Source of the DNA: Antrihabitans cavernicola
Lineage (GTDB): Bacteria; Actinomycetota; Actinomycetes; Mycobacteriales; Mycobacteriaceae
Length of the DNA: 64,000 bases
Direction: 5' to 3'
NCBI RefSeq assembly: GCF_008297975.1
Contig: NZ_VLNY01000007.1
Location: 124,001-188,000, forward strand
The notes under the pieces: model-generated
The model's database searches: none
Told to the model about the DNA's origin: nothing
The model's input: only the letters and a program-made list of their open reading frames with translations
Part shown: one piece after another, positions 1 to 8,956 of the stretch
Position numbering within the stretch: position 1 is the stretch's first letter
Layout of the letters: the number at the start of each line of letters is the position of its first letter
Position numbers and translations under genes: made by a program

Positions 1-90
1 CACACCCGACGCCATCAGCCCCAATGCGGCCAGAACCACCAGCGCCGCAACGAGAGTGAAGCGCAGGGGAATTCCGGACAGTCTTTTCAC
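1..90 (-). CDS. Sensor histidine kinase, N-terminal fragment
   Basis: Only the first 30 codons are inside the window. Reading leftward from GTG at 90 they encode a short basic start (VKRLSGIPLRFT) followed by a hydrophobic stretch, as at the first membrane helix of a two-component sensor kinase. It begins 7 bases after the response regulator stop, the usual operon order for an OmpR-type pair. The kinase identity rests on this context and the N-terminal pattern alone, because no HAMP or catalytic domain is visible. A GTG one codon earlier (93) is an equally possible start. Confidence 0.6.
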   Translation of the reverse strand, partial: MKRLSGIPLRFTLVAALVVLAALGLMASGV

Positions 91-97
91 CACGTCG

Positions 98-811
<714 letters not shown>

Positions 812-898
812 ACTCTCCTATCAGGCTATTTTTCGTCTGGGGAGTTCCTGCGAGTTTCCTGTGAATTGCCGTGCCCGCCGTCTGGGATCATCGACTCG

Positions 899-1555
899 GT
901 GAATACGTATTGGCACACCTGGACGGCATACATCCCGGTTGTCGTCGCTGCCGCGCTGGTGCTGATCCGGCCGCTGTGGCCGCTGACCCGCCACACCGTG
1001 ACGCTCGCACACGAGGCCGGTCACGCTGTCGCCGCACTGGCCACCGGTCGTCGACTCACCGGGATCCGCCTACATTCGGACAGCTCGGGGCTGACGCTGT
1101 CTCGTGGTCGACCCCGAGGTCCGGGCATGGTGCTGACCGCCGCGGCGGGCTATCTGGCTCCGTCGCTGCTCGGATTGGCAGGCGCGGTGTTGATCGGCGC
1201 AGGCCAGCGGCGCGCGCTGCTGTGGGGTGCACTGGTGCTGATGGCTGCGATGCTGCTGTTCATCCGGAACGTCTTCGGTCTGGCGGTGCTGGTTGTCGTA
1301 GGCGCGGCGTTCGGGCTGGTCGCGTACTACGGGTCCGCGAGTCTGCAGGAGCATTTCGGCTATCTCGCCATCTGGGTGCTGCTGATCGGCAATGTCCGAA
1401 CGATCGTCGAAGGTGCGCAGAACCGCTCCGGCCAGACCGATGTCGACCAGCTGCGTGGGCTCACCCACCTCCCCCGCGTGTTCTGGATCCTGCTGCTCAT
1501 CGCCATCTCCGTAGCAATCGGAGTGCTCGCGTGGCGGGTGCAGTACCTGGGCTGA
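899..1555 (+). CDS. M50-family membrane metalloprotease-like protein
   Basis: This 218-residue integral membrane protein has the zinc-protease signature HEAGH (H38, E39, H42) between hydrophobic segments, as in the small M50B-like peptidases of actinobacteria. About five to six hydrophobic segments follow (about residues 10-25, 75-95, 100-120, 123-142, 148-165 and 190-210). A conserved N in IGNVRTIVEG near residue 165 may supply part of the second metal-binding region. The GTG start at 899 is chosen because it precedes the first membrane segment; the ribosome site is weak. It is transcribed away from the two-component system and toward the FUSC gene 23 bases on. The substrate is unknown. Confidence 0.8.
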   Translation: MNTYWHTWTAYIPVVVAAALVLIRPLWPLTRHTVTLAHEAGHAVAALATGRRLTGIRLHSDSSGLTLSRGRPRGPGMVLTAAAGYLAPSLLGLAGAVLIGAGQRRALLWGALVLMAAMLLFIRNVFGLAVLVVVGAAFGLVAYYGSASLQEHFGYLAIWVLLIGNVRTIVEGAQNRSGQTDVDQLRGLTHLPRVFWILLLIAISVAIGVLAWRVQYLG

Positions 1556-1578
1556 GGTGCTTGCCCGACAATTGGACG

Positions 1579-3648
1579 ATGCTCCTGAAATCGCTGACTG
1601 CCACCACGCGATTTCTTGCGATTTCCGACCCCGGCCGCGTTCGGCTTCGCAGCGCCACGTCGACCACACTGTCGGTCATCGTCGCGATGACGGCACTGCT
1701 CACCTACACCCAACTGACGGATCGTCCGGTGACCGTGGCGATGCTCGGGACGATCGTCGCCATGCAATCGTCTGCGGCGGTGAAGGACAAACAGCAACGC
1801 AGTCGCGTCGTCACCACCGTGCTGCTGTTCTTCCCCTCGATCGGTGCGGTGACGCTCGCCGCACTGTTGACACCGATCGGAAAGGTCGCGGACGTCGGCT
1901 TCATCGTCGTCCTGTTCGCCGCCGTCTGGGTGCGCCGCTACGGTCCGCGCGGCAACGCGTTGGGCATGGTCGCGTTCATCTCGTACTTCTTCGCGCTCTT
2001 CCTGAAGGCGACGCCGCACCAACTCCCGACGCTGGCGCTGTCGGTTGCCGTCGGCTTGTCGGCCACGCTGCTGGTCCGGACGCTGATCCTTCCTATTCGC
2101 CCGCGCGTCGAGGTGCGACGGCTGGTTCACGCGTTGCGCGCAGTCTCGATTTCGGTGCTCGAGGTCGCATCGGATCGAAGCGAGCGGGACAGCGATCTGC
2201 TGCGGAAGCGCCTCGACGCACTCGGCGAAACCGCGTTGATGATCGACGACTGGCTCGACCGCAACGATGCGTCGCAGCTGCTCAGCATCACCAACGACGA
2301 TCTGTCCTTCCGTGTTTTCGACGCCCAGATCGCCACCGAACAATTGGTGAGCGCACTCTGGGCGATGGACCCGAACAAGCCCTGGCCGACGGGACTAGGG
2401 CAAGCAGTCACCGCCCTCGGCTCGTGCCTGCAGAACAACCCGTCCGAAGATCAGCTCCGCGCTGCCCGCAAACTGGCCGTCGCGGCAGCATCGAAGGCCG
2501 ATCCGTCCAAGCCTGCCGGTGTCGCGACGATGGTCGCCCGACGAGCGGTGGCCGCGCATATTGCTATCCACCACGTCACCACCGAAGCTTTGCGCACCAC
2601 CAAGGCGGCGGAGGCGCCCAAGGACTCCGCGGAACCGGCGAAGCAGGAGGGTCTGGACCCGAGTACCAAGGCCGCAATTCAGGTCGCCGTCGCGACCAGC
2701 GCAGCCACCATTCTCGGCGAACTGATCTCGCCGGACCGCTGGTACTGGGCGGTACTCACCGCCTTCCTGGTGTTCACGGGCGCCTCCACCCGCGGCGAAA
2801 TCCTTACGCGCGCAGGTCATCGCATCGTCGGAACCATCTGCGGCGTCATCGCGGGCGTTCTGCTCGCGGCACTGGTCGGGCACAATCCGCCGCTCCAGAT
2901 CGCGCTGCTGCTGATCTGCGTATTCTGCGCCTTCTACCTGGTCACCGTCGCCTACGCCTGGCTCACCTTCTTCGTCACGGTGCTGCTCGCCATGCTGTAC
3001 GGGCTGCTCGGCGTCTTCAGCGTTCAGGTACTGGAATTGCGCATCGCCGAAACGGCGGCAGGCGGGCTGGTCGGCATAGCGTCGGCGTATTTCATCTTCT
3101 CGACAGGGACGCGGTCGACGCTGATCACCAAGGTCGACGACTACCTCGACCGGATGCTCGAGGTGATCGACGAGGGCATCGCATCGGTGACCGCGCCCGG
3201 CGGCACCACCGAATTGGTGTCGAGCACACGACGTCTCGACAACGCTCTCAAAGAAGTCACCACGGCAGGCAAGCCGCTGGAGATGGGACCGACCACCCGC
3301 AGCCGACGCGGCGCCAAACGGCTGCTGCGCGCATTGCAGGTGAGCAATCGCCCCGCCCATGCGCTCGCTCGTGCCGGAGTCAATGCCGCGCGCGCCGAAA
3401 GCGATACCGGACCGAGCGACGCGACGTCGGCGGCGTTACGCGACGCCGCGGATCAGGTGCGCAGCACCGTCGAAATCGTCCGACGTGCCGTCTCGGGCGA
3501 AGCCGCGCCTGCACCGGAAAAGGTCAGCGAGACAATGATCTTGGATGTGATGCAGACCGCGACGAGCACATCCGGGCCTGCCAGGGCAGCGGTTCGCGCA
3601 CTGAGCACGTTGAACCGGACCCTCGGCGAGGCGGCAGATCGAGTCTGA
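1579..3648 (+). CDS. FUSC-family integral membrane protein
   Basis: The protein has 689 residues and two hydrophobic blocks of several helices each (about 25-180 and 370-520), each followed by a long cytoplasmic-looking region. This duplicated layout is that of fusaric-acid-resistance/aromatic-acid-exporter-like (FUSC) proteins. The ATG at 1579 starts MLLKSLTATTRFLAISDPG just before the first block; the reading frame upstream is open but overlaps the preceding gene and is not coding. The stop at 3648 directly abuts the stop of the convergent hydrolase gene, with no base between. Transport of a specific compound cannot be inferred. Confidence 0.85.
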   Translation: MLLKSLTATTRFLAISDPGRVRLRSATSTTLSVIVAMTALLTYTQLTDRPVTVAMLGTIVAMQSSAAVKDKQQRSRVVTTVLLFFPSIGAVTLAALLTPIGKVADVGFIVVLFAAVWVRRYGPRGNALGMVAFISYFFALFLKATPHQLPTLALSVAVGLSATLLVRTLILPIRPRVEVRRLVHALRAVSISVLEVASDRSERDSDLLRKRLDALGETALMIDDWLDRNDASQLLSITNDDLSFRVFDAQIATEQLVSALWAMDPNKPWPTGLGQAVTALGSCLQNNPSEDQLRAARKLAVAAASKADPSKPAGVATMVARRAVAAHIAIHHVTTEALRTTKAAEAPKDSAEPAKQEGLDPSTKAAIQVAVATSAATILGELISPDRWYWAVLTAFLVFTGASTRGEILTRAGHRIVGTICGVIAGVLLAALVGHNPPLQIALLLICVFCAFYLVTVAYAWLTFFVTVLLAMLYGLLGVFSVQVLELRIAETAAGGLVGIASAYFIFSTGTRSTLITKVDDYLDRMLEVIDEGIASVTAPGGTTELVSSTRRLDNALKEVTTAGKPLEMGPTTRSRRGAKRLLRALQVSNRPAHALARAGVNAARAESDTGPSDATSAALRDAADQVRSTVEIVRRAVSGEAAPAPEKVSETMILDVMQTATSTSGPARAAVRALSTLNRTLGEAADRV

Positions 3649-4344
3649 CTATTTTGCGACCACGTGCGCGTCGAAGAACGCGAACACCCGACGCCATGCG
3701 TCCTCGGTGGCGTCCTTGTCGTAGCCGAAGCCGGTGATGCGCAGCAACGGTTGCATCGGCAGGTCGTTGGCGAAGCTGTGGCCTGCGTCGTAGGTCTTCA
3801 GATCGTGCTCGATGCCGTTGTCCTCCAACTTCTTCCGCAGCGCTCGACCTTCGTCGCGCGTCACCACATCCTTGGCGCCCATGCTGGCGACGATGGGGCA
3901 GGCACCGCCGAGCACTTCGTCGTAATGCGAAATCGGAATCGACGGGTAGAACGGCGCCGATGCGTCGAATCCCTTGCTCGCCAACACAAGCGCGAATCCG
4001 CCGCCCATGCAGAAACCGACAACGCCGAGCGACCCGGTGCAATCGTCGCGGTCGATCAGATACTTGCGGCCTGCCAGCAAGTCGTCGACCGAGCGACCCC
4101 GATGCGCACGCATTTCGCTGAACACCCGCTTGACGCACAACGCCATTCCGCCCCGCGAATACAGATTCGGCGCGATCGCGATGTAGTCGTTGGCGGCGAC
4201 TCGTCTCAGGATATTGCGCAGATCGTCGCCCAGGCCGAGGGCATCCTGCACCACGACGACGCCCGGCCAAGGACCCTCTCCCGTCGGCACTTCCACGACT
4301 GCATCGATCTCGCCGTTGGGCGTCTGAAGCTTGATGTCCGTCAT
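3649..4344 (-). CDS. Dienelactone hydrolase-family protein
   Basis: This 231-residue alpha/beta hydrolase has the Cys-Asp-His triad of dienelactone hydrolases: C112 in GFCMGGGFAL, D159 in MGAKDVV and H189 in DAGHSF. Length and motif spacing are normal for the family, whose members hydrolyse lactones or small esters in the cytoplasm. ATG at 4344 is chosen because MTDIKLQTPNGEIDAVV matches the usual family start; the open frame upstream overlaps the neighbouring gene. The physiological substrate is unknown. Confidence 0.9.
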   Translation of the reverse strand: MTDIKLQTPNGEIDAVVEVPTGEGPWPGVVVVQDALGLGDDLRNILRRVAANDYIAIAPNLYSRGGMALCVKRVFSEMRAHRGRSVDDLLAGRKYLIDRDDCTGSLGVVGFCMGGGFALVLASKGFDASAPFYPSIPISHYDEVLGGACPIVASMGAKDVVTRDEGRALRKKLEDNGIEHDLKTYDAGHSFANDLPMQPLLRITGFGYDKDATEDAWRRVFAFFDAHVVAK

Positions 4345-4363
4345 GGGGCCCGAATCTAGTCGA

Positions 4364-5791
4364 CTACACCGCCGGCTGCGTCGGATCGATTGCCTGCGGG
4401 GCGGCCGGGCTGCGGTGCCGCGACGGCGTGACGGTTCGGACGTCGTACATCCACCCGAGCCACTTTCCCACCCTGGCTTCGACGACGTCGCCTTCCAGCA
4501 GCCCGGCATACGTGGGTTCGTCGACGCCGTATGCGTGGGTGATGCGGGCCGAGCCGTCGTCGATGCCGATCCAGTAACGGTAGGTGGTGTTGTTGTCGTT
4601 GGAGTTCTTGACGAACCGGCGTTGCCGAACCACCTGACCCGTCACCGTCGTTCGCGAGGTCATGTCGATCAAGCCGAGGATCAACGGCACCGCGACGATC
4701 ACACCCGCGCAGAACACCGCGAACCTGATGGGGTTGCTCGGAAAACCAAGGAATGCGGACGCGACGATCGACACGATGAACAGCGGGCCCGCGCACATCA
4801 GCACCCCGAGCAGCGCGTTGCCGATGCCGCTCCACGCCGTCCGACCCCAGAAGAAGCGACCCCACGGCCCTTTGCCGTGATAGCGCACCTGCACCTGATG
4901 CCACATGCCGCCGTAGTCCGACCATGCCTTGCCGTCGTCGGCAGGCGTGCTGATCGGGAGGCTGACCACGGCGCGTTCCGCAAGCCCGAGGGCTGCGGCG
5001 TAGGCGAGTGGACGGCCCCACACGGTGACGCCCGCGGCCGGCTGCTCGCCGAATCGTGCAGTGGCCATGTGGTCCTGCACGCCCAACCAGTGCCCGGCAA
5101 CCTCGGCACCCAGACGAGTACCGCGTTCGCCGTTCACCTTCTCCTGCAACGAGACCAGCGCGAGAAACACGATGCAGAAACCGAAGATCAACGCACCGAA
5201 GGGGTCTCGCTCACCACTGCTGTTCAGCGGCAGGTACAGAGCGGCAGCGATCGCGGTCGTCACAGCCGGAATCGCGGCCGCACCGGTCAGGATGGTGCGG
5301 TGAACCGGAAGCCAGCGCGCCTCGGAAAGCCCTGCAGCTCTTGCCTCGTCGCGGACGGCGCGGCTGAACTTCTTCCACCAGCTGCCGAGATTTCGAGCCC
5401 CTTCGGCGAGGGCACCGGTAGCGACGACACCGTCCGCGGTGGCGAGTTTGGTGACGTGGTCGATGACCAACTGCTCGTAGCGGGTGAGCGCGCTCGTGTC
5501 CACATTTCTGCCGAGGCGCACTAGCGACAGTTCCGGCCCAACCTCTTCGATGGTGACGAATCGGCGAGCGGCAAGATCGAGCAGGGTGGCTGATGCGGCT
5601 TCGTCGCACAGCTTCCAGTCGCCGGTGACGAAGTCGACGAGGGCAGGCGCTTCCGGTCGGAGCGCCTGTGTCGGCGGTCCCGTCCGTATCGACGGTGTCT
5701 TGGTCGAAAACATCAGCCAGCCAAGCAAACCCAGCCAACCGGCGATGGTCGCGACCGCGCACAACACGGCCACGATGGCACCCGCGCTCAT
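4364..5791 (-). CDS. DUF2207/TIGR04222-like membrane protein
   Basis: The 475-residue protein has an N-terminal membrane helix (about 4-27), a soluble stretch with winged-helix-like segments (ATLLDLAARRFVTIEEV near 68-85), a helix pair around 165-215 and another hydrophobic pair around 315-365. This resembles the predicted membrane proteins of the DUF2207 group, which often sit beside LemA. It starts 3 bases after the lemA stop, so the two are surely co-transcribed. Function is unknown; the family assignment is from overall layout. Confidence 0.75.
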   Translation of the reverse strand: MSAGAIVAVLCAVATIAGWLGLLGWLMFSTKTPSIRTGPPTQALRPEAPALVDFVTGDWKLCDEAASATLLDLAARRFVTIEEVGPELSLVRLGRNVDTSALTRYEQLVIDHVTKLATADGVVATGALAEGARNLGSWWKKFSRAVRDEARAAGLSEARWLPVHRTILTGAAAIPAVTTAIAAALYLPLNSSGERDPFGALIFGFCIVFLALVSLQEKVNGERGTRLGAEVAGHWLGVQDHMATARFGEQPAAGVTVWGRPLAYAAALGLAERAVVSLPISTPADDGKAWSDYGGMWHQVQVRYHGKGPWGRFFWGRTAWSGIGNALLGVLMCAGPLFIVSIVASAFLGFPSNPIRFAVFCAGVIVAVPLILGLIDMTSRTTVTGQVVRQRRFVKNSNDNNTTYRYWIGIDDGSARITHAYGVDEPTYAGLLEGDVVEARVGKWLGWMYDVRTVTPSRHRSPAAPQAIDPTQPAV

Positions 5792-5794
5792 GGC

Positions 5795-6364
5795 TCAGAA
5801 GCGGACGTGGACGGGGCCGCGGTCGGACTCCGGTGCGGTGAAGAACTCCCGCGGGCCGAAGCCGAACGTGCCTGCCACGATGTTCGACGGCACAGTCTGC
5901 ACCGCGCTGTTGTAGGTGAGCACCGCGTCGTTGTAGTACTGCCGTGAGTACGCGATGCGGTTCTCGGTGTCGGACAGCTCGCCCTGCAGCTCGGAGAAGT
6001 TACGACTCGCCTGCAGCTGCGGATACGCCTCCGCGACAGCGAACACACTTCGCAGCGCCGACGTCAACGCGTTCTCGGCCTTCGCCTTCTCGACCGGTCC
6101 GGTCGCCGCCATTGCCGCCACCCGAGCCGCGGTGACCGACTCGAACGTCTGACGCTCATGGGCGGCATAGCCTTTGACCGTTACGATGAGGTTCGGAATC
6201 AGGTCGTAGCGCCGTTTGAGCTGGACGCCGATCTGCGCCCAGGCGTTGTCGACGCCGTTCCGTTTGCGAACCAGCTTGTTGTAGATCCCGATGGCGGCGC
6301 CCGCGATGAGGACCGCCAGCACCGCCAGGACGACGAGAACGATCAGGACACCCACGACTGCCAC
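5795..6364 (-). CDS. LemA-family protein
   Basis: This 189-residue protein has a single N-terminal membrane helix (about 3-25) and a helical LemA domain. The family signature is clear: YNKLVRKRNGVDNAWAQI followed by QLKRRYDLIPNLI, then a long helical region and a C-terminal FGFGPREFF near the end. LemA proteins are membrane-anchored with an outward-facing coiled helical domain; their biochemical role is unsettled. It is the first gene of a pair with the DUF2207-like gene. The GTG start at 6364 lacks an obvious ribosome site. Confidence 0.92.
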   Translation of the reverse strand: MAVVGVLIVLVVLAVLAVLIAGAAIGIYNKLVRKRNGVDNAWAQIGVQLKRRYDLIPNLIVTVKGYAAHERQTFESVTAARVAAMAATGPVEKAKAENALTSALRSVFAVAEAYPQLQASRNFSELQGELSDTENRIAYSRQYYNDAVLTYNSAVQTVPSNIVAGTFGFGPREFFTAPESDRGPVHVRF

Positions 6365-6446
6365 CTATGTTGTTTGTCGAGACTGGTTGCATCAAGTCTC
6401 GGGTGGCAAAGCCCGCGGAACTAGGTACCCAAGGGGTGGGAAAGGG

Positions 6447-6740
6447 CTACCCCGTGGCGCGGTGCGGATGCGCGAGTCGGACCATCAACCGGCCGAGCGC
6501 GCGACCGTCCCTACCCAACTGACCGTATCGGCTGATCACGGCGTTGTCGCGGCTGTGCTGGTGGCATCGACCGGCAGCACGTTCGACTGTTGCGATGCGA
6601 CGAGAAAGCTCGATGCGACTGACGACCGCAGCAAGGATCTGATCATCGATCCCATCGACGCCACGGCACAGCTCGCCGATCTCGGCTTCGCTCGTGATCA
6701 GCCGTTCCTCGGACTCTGGGTAGTCGATGAAGATGTTCAT
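6447..6740 (-). CDS. Chorismate mutase-like protein (AroQ type, shifted active-site residues)
   Basis: The 97-residue all-helical protein resembles the short actinobacterial AroQ chorismate mutases (Rv0948c type). Helix 1 reads EIGELCRGVDGIDDQIL and the end contains VISRYGQLGRDGRALGRLMVRL. The ATG at 6740 is preceded by AAGGAG. Against my memory of Rv0948c, the first catalytic arginine is replaced by Cys with Arg one place later, and the central basic residue (in ...GKAR) becomes Glu, again with Arg next to it. It may therefore be weakly active or have another role. No other shikimate-pathway gene is nearby. Confidence 0.75.
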   Translation of the reverse strand: MNIFIDYPESEERLITSEAEIGELCRGVDGIDDQILAAVVSRIELSRRIATVERAAGRCHQHSRDNAVISRYGQLGRDGRALGRLMVRLAHPHRATG

Positions 6741-6857
6741 GTCGAGCTCCTTGCGACTCGCTGTCGGGTGTTCCTTGTTCTCACAAGGTATTGAGCACAC
6801 GAGAGCGAGGCACGCGTAGTTCACTACTCGGGTTCGACCAGCGGGTTACGTGAACGC

Positions 6858-6914
6858 CGAGCGGGCTCTGGGGGCGGCCACTTCTCGGACGTTGCCGCCC
6901 TGAGAGCCCGTTCG
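6858..6914. repeat. Inverted repeat between divergent genes
   Basis: Arms of 21 bases (6858-6878 and 6894-6914) pair with three mismatches around a 15-base loop. The repeat lies in the 305-base gap between the divergent chorismate mutase-like and secreted-protein genes, which otherwise shows only promoter-like AT-rich sequence near 6945-6965 and no further gene. It looks like a terminator but lies upstream of both genes, so it may instead be a regulatory structure or the end of a small unannotated transcript. Confidence 0.5.
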
Positions 6915-7045
6915 CGGCCAAGTGCGAGGCGCACAAACCGACCGATTGTTATCTATGTGATATCTGAGACCAGTGTTGCTGATGGTTCAGGTGATGCCAC
7001 CATATCGATGACGCTTCGCTGGATCCGACACGGTGAGGACACATC

Positions 7046-8869
7046 ATGAGTCATTCGATCGGTTTCAATACGCGCCGGAAGCAGCGGCGTCAGAGCAACT
7101 TTCGATGGGCCGCAACCTTGGTCGTCGGTGGCCTGGTGGCAGTTCTTGTTCCGGCGGCCTCGACGTTGCTGTCTCCCGCGATCGCCCGCGCGGCAACGCC
7201 GGCGTTCGTACAAGTAGCGAGCACCTCTGTGACCGCGGCATCGCTGACGCTGCCACTGTCCGCGACCAGTGCGGGCAATCTCCTTGCGGTGTACACGGAT
7301 TGGGGCATCAACGCGAGCTCGGCAACCGTGACGGACAACGCAGGTGATGCGTTCACCTCTGTCGCTGCACCGACGAAGTGGAACAACAACGCGGGTTACT
7401 CACAGGTCTTCTACGCCAAAAACCTCAAGGGCGGTGCGACGAGTGTGACGGTCACCTATCCTGCCAGCAGTAGCGTCGACGCGTACGCGGTCGAGTACTC
7501 CGGGCTGGATACGACCAACCCGCTGGACGTCTCGGTTGCCGCGCAGGGAAATTCGGCCTCCCTCAACTCCGGCCAAGTCGCGACCACCTACGCCAACGAC
7601 CTTCTTCTCGGTGTAGCCGCCGACAACGGAACCCCCACCGCCCCCGGAGCCGGCTACACCTTGCGCTCGACCGCCAGCGACAACATCGTCGAGGACAAGA
7701 CCGTCACTGCATCAGGTTCCTACAGCGCCTCGGCGACGATGTCGCCGTCTGCAAGCTGGGTGATGCACCTTGTGGCGTTCAGGGCCGCGGGCGCTACCCG
7801 CGATCCGCTCCAACAGCCGTTCGCTTCCACAAGCATCTGGAACATGCCGATCGGCACAGGCGCTCAGTACACACCTGCGAATCTGCCCGCTGATCCCGAA
7901 GGTGATCCTTGGGCACCCACACCCAACAACGACTTCAGCAACATCATCTTCACTCCAACCGCGCCTGCAACGAGTGTCTACTACTCGAGCGCAGGCTGGG
8001 ATGGACCGAGCCGATGCGCGAAGACGGGCAACCAGCTGCAATTCACAGCACCCATTCCGAGCAATTACGTGGTCGGAACCGACGGCTACAACGAGGGCGT
8101 CGCGACGCTCGCTGCCGACAAACGCACAGTGAACATCGCGGTCGCGTTCGCGCGCTGCACGGCCGGCGGATACGCAACGAGCAACGACTATCAGTCGCCG
8201 GCTATCGATCTCTACGGCAACGGCTTGGGCGGCGTCGGCGCAGGCGGTACCTCGGGCAACCCAGGCGGCGTCATCAGGCTGGGCGAACTTCGACCCGGCC
8301 AGAAAGGCCCCGCGCATGCTCTGCGGATCACCCTCGACACGACGCAAGACCTGTTCAAATGCACCACCATCTCTGCCTGCTACACCTGGCCGGCAAACGG
8401 AGCCGATGGCGACGCCGTCGGTAAGTACGGCACCTTCAACAACAACACGAACACCTGGATGAAAATGGGTACGCTGCTGGCGATTCCGCAGTCGGTCGAC
8501 ATCAGCACCCTCGGTCTGCAGACCGAACCCGCCAAAGAGCTCGCCTGGACGCTGCAGAACTACGGCGCCTACGTCAACGACGACGCCGGCGGCGCCTCCT
8601 TCGCGTTCGTCACCGAGCGAAGCCCCAACGGCTGGTTCGGCGACCTCCACAACGAATTGCCTACTGGCCCACCGGCACCGAACACCACCCAGTTCTTCCA
8701 GGACTACGGATTCGACTTCTCCCAACGCTTCCACGACAACACCCCGTGGACCAACGACGTCGCGAAGCTCATGACGAGCCTATCGGCGGTAAAGAACAAC
8801 GGCCCCACCAGCATCGGCGGTGGCGGTACCCCGCTCCAACCCCTGGCACCCCCGATCACTCCGCCGTGA
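7046..8869 (+). CDS. Large secreted protein of unknown function
   Basis: The 607-residue exported protein begins with a Sec signal peptide: an arginine-rich n-region, a hydrophobic core at about 22-45 and likely cleavage after AIARA near residue 50. Residues about 51-245 form a beta-rich Thr/Ser/Ala-rich domain resembling the beta-sandwich binding modules of secreted actinobacterial proteins. Residues about 255-585 form a second domain with conserved-looking aromatic patches (TSIWNMPIGTGAQY, YYSSAGWDGPSRC, a Gly-rich loop near 395-410) and paired cysteines near 446 and 452. The tail is Pro/Gly-rich. The ATG follows GAGGA by 7 bases. I recognise no enzyme signature; a carbohydrate-acting role is only a guess. 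Confidence 0.88.
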   Translation: MSHSIGFNTRRKQRRQSNFRWAATLVVGGLVAVLVPAASTLLSPAIARAATPAFVQVASTSVTAASLTLPLSATSAGNLLAVYTDWGINASSATVTDNAGDAFTSVAAPTKWNNNAGYSQVFYAKNLKGGATSVTVTYPASSSVDAYAVEYSGLDTTNPLDVSVAAQGNSASLNSGQVATTYANDLLLGVAADNGTPTAPGAGYTLRSTASDNIVEDKTVTASGSYSASATMSPSASWVMHLVAFRAAGATRDPLQQPFASTSIWNMPIGTGAQYTPANLPADPEGDPWAPTPNNDFSNIIFTPTAPATSVYYSSAGWDGPSRCAKTGNQLQFTAPIPSNYVVGTDGYNEGVATLAADKRTVNIAVAFARCTAGGYATSNDYQSPAIDLYGNGLGGVGAGGTSGNPGGVIRLGELRPGQKGPAHALRITLDTTQDLFKCTTISACYTWPANGADGDAVGKYGTFNNNTNTWMKMGTLLAIPQSVDISTLGLQTEPAKELAWTLQNYGAYVNDDAGGASFAFVTERSPNGWFGDLHNELPTGPPAPNTTQFFQDYGFDFSQRFHDNTPWTNDVAKLMTSLSAVKNNGPTSIGGGGTPLQPLAPPITPP

Positions 8870-8886
8870 CCGCGGCACGCGGCACC

Positions 8887-8930
8887 GAGCAAATGGTGGC
8901 TGCCACCGCGACAACCGCCACCATTTGCTC
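8887..8930. terminator. Bidirectional terminator-like hairpin
   Basis: A perfect 14-base inverted repeat, GAGCAAATGGTGGC (8887-8900) and its complement (8917-8930), has a 16-base loop. It lies between the convergent ends of the secreted-protein gene (8869) and the beta-propeller gene (8957), where one structure could end transcription from both sides. There is no T-run, as is usual in high-GC actinobacteria. Confidence 0.8.
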
Positions 8931-8956
8931 GTGATCAACCCGGCAACAGAGCAGAC

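Noticed and set aside
1557-3737. 726-codon frame overlapping the FUSC gene
   Set aside because: Out-of-frame reading of a real membrane protein; Arg/Gly/His-rich and lacking any domain.
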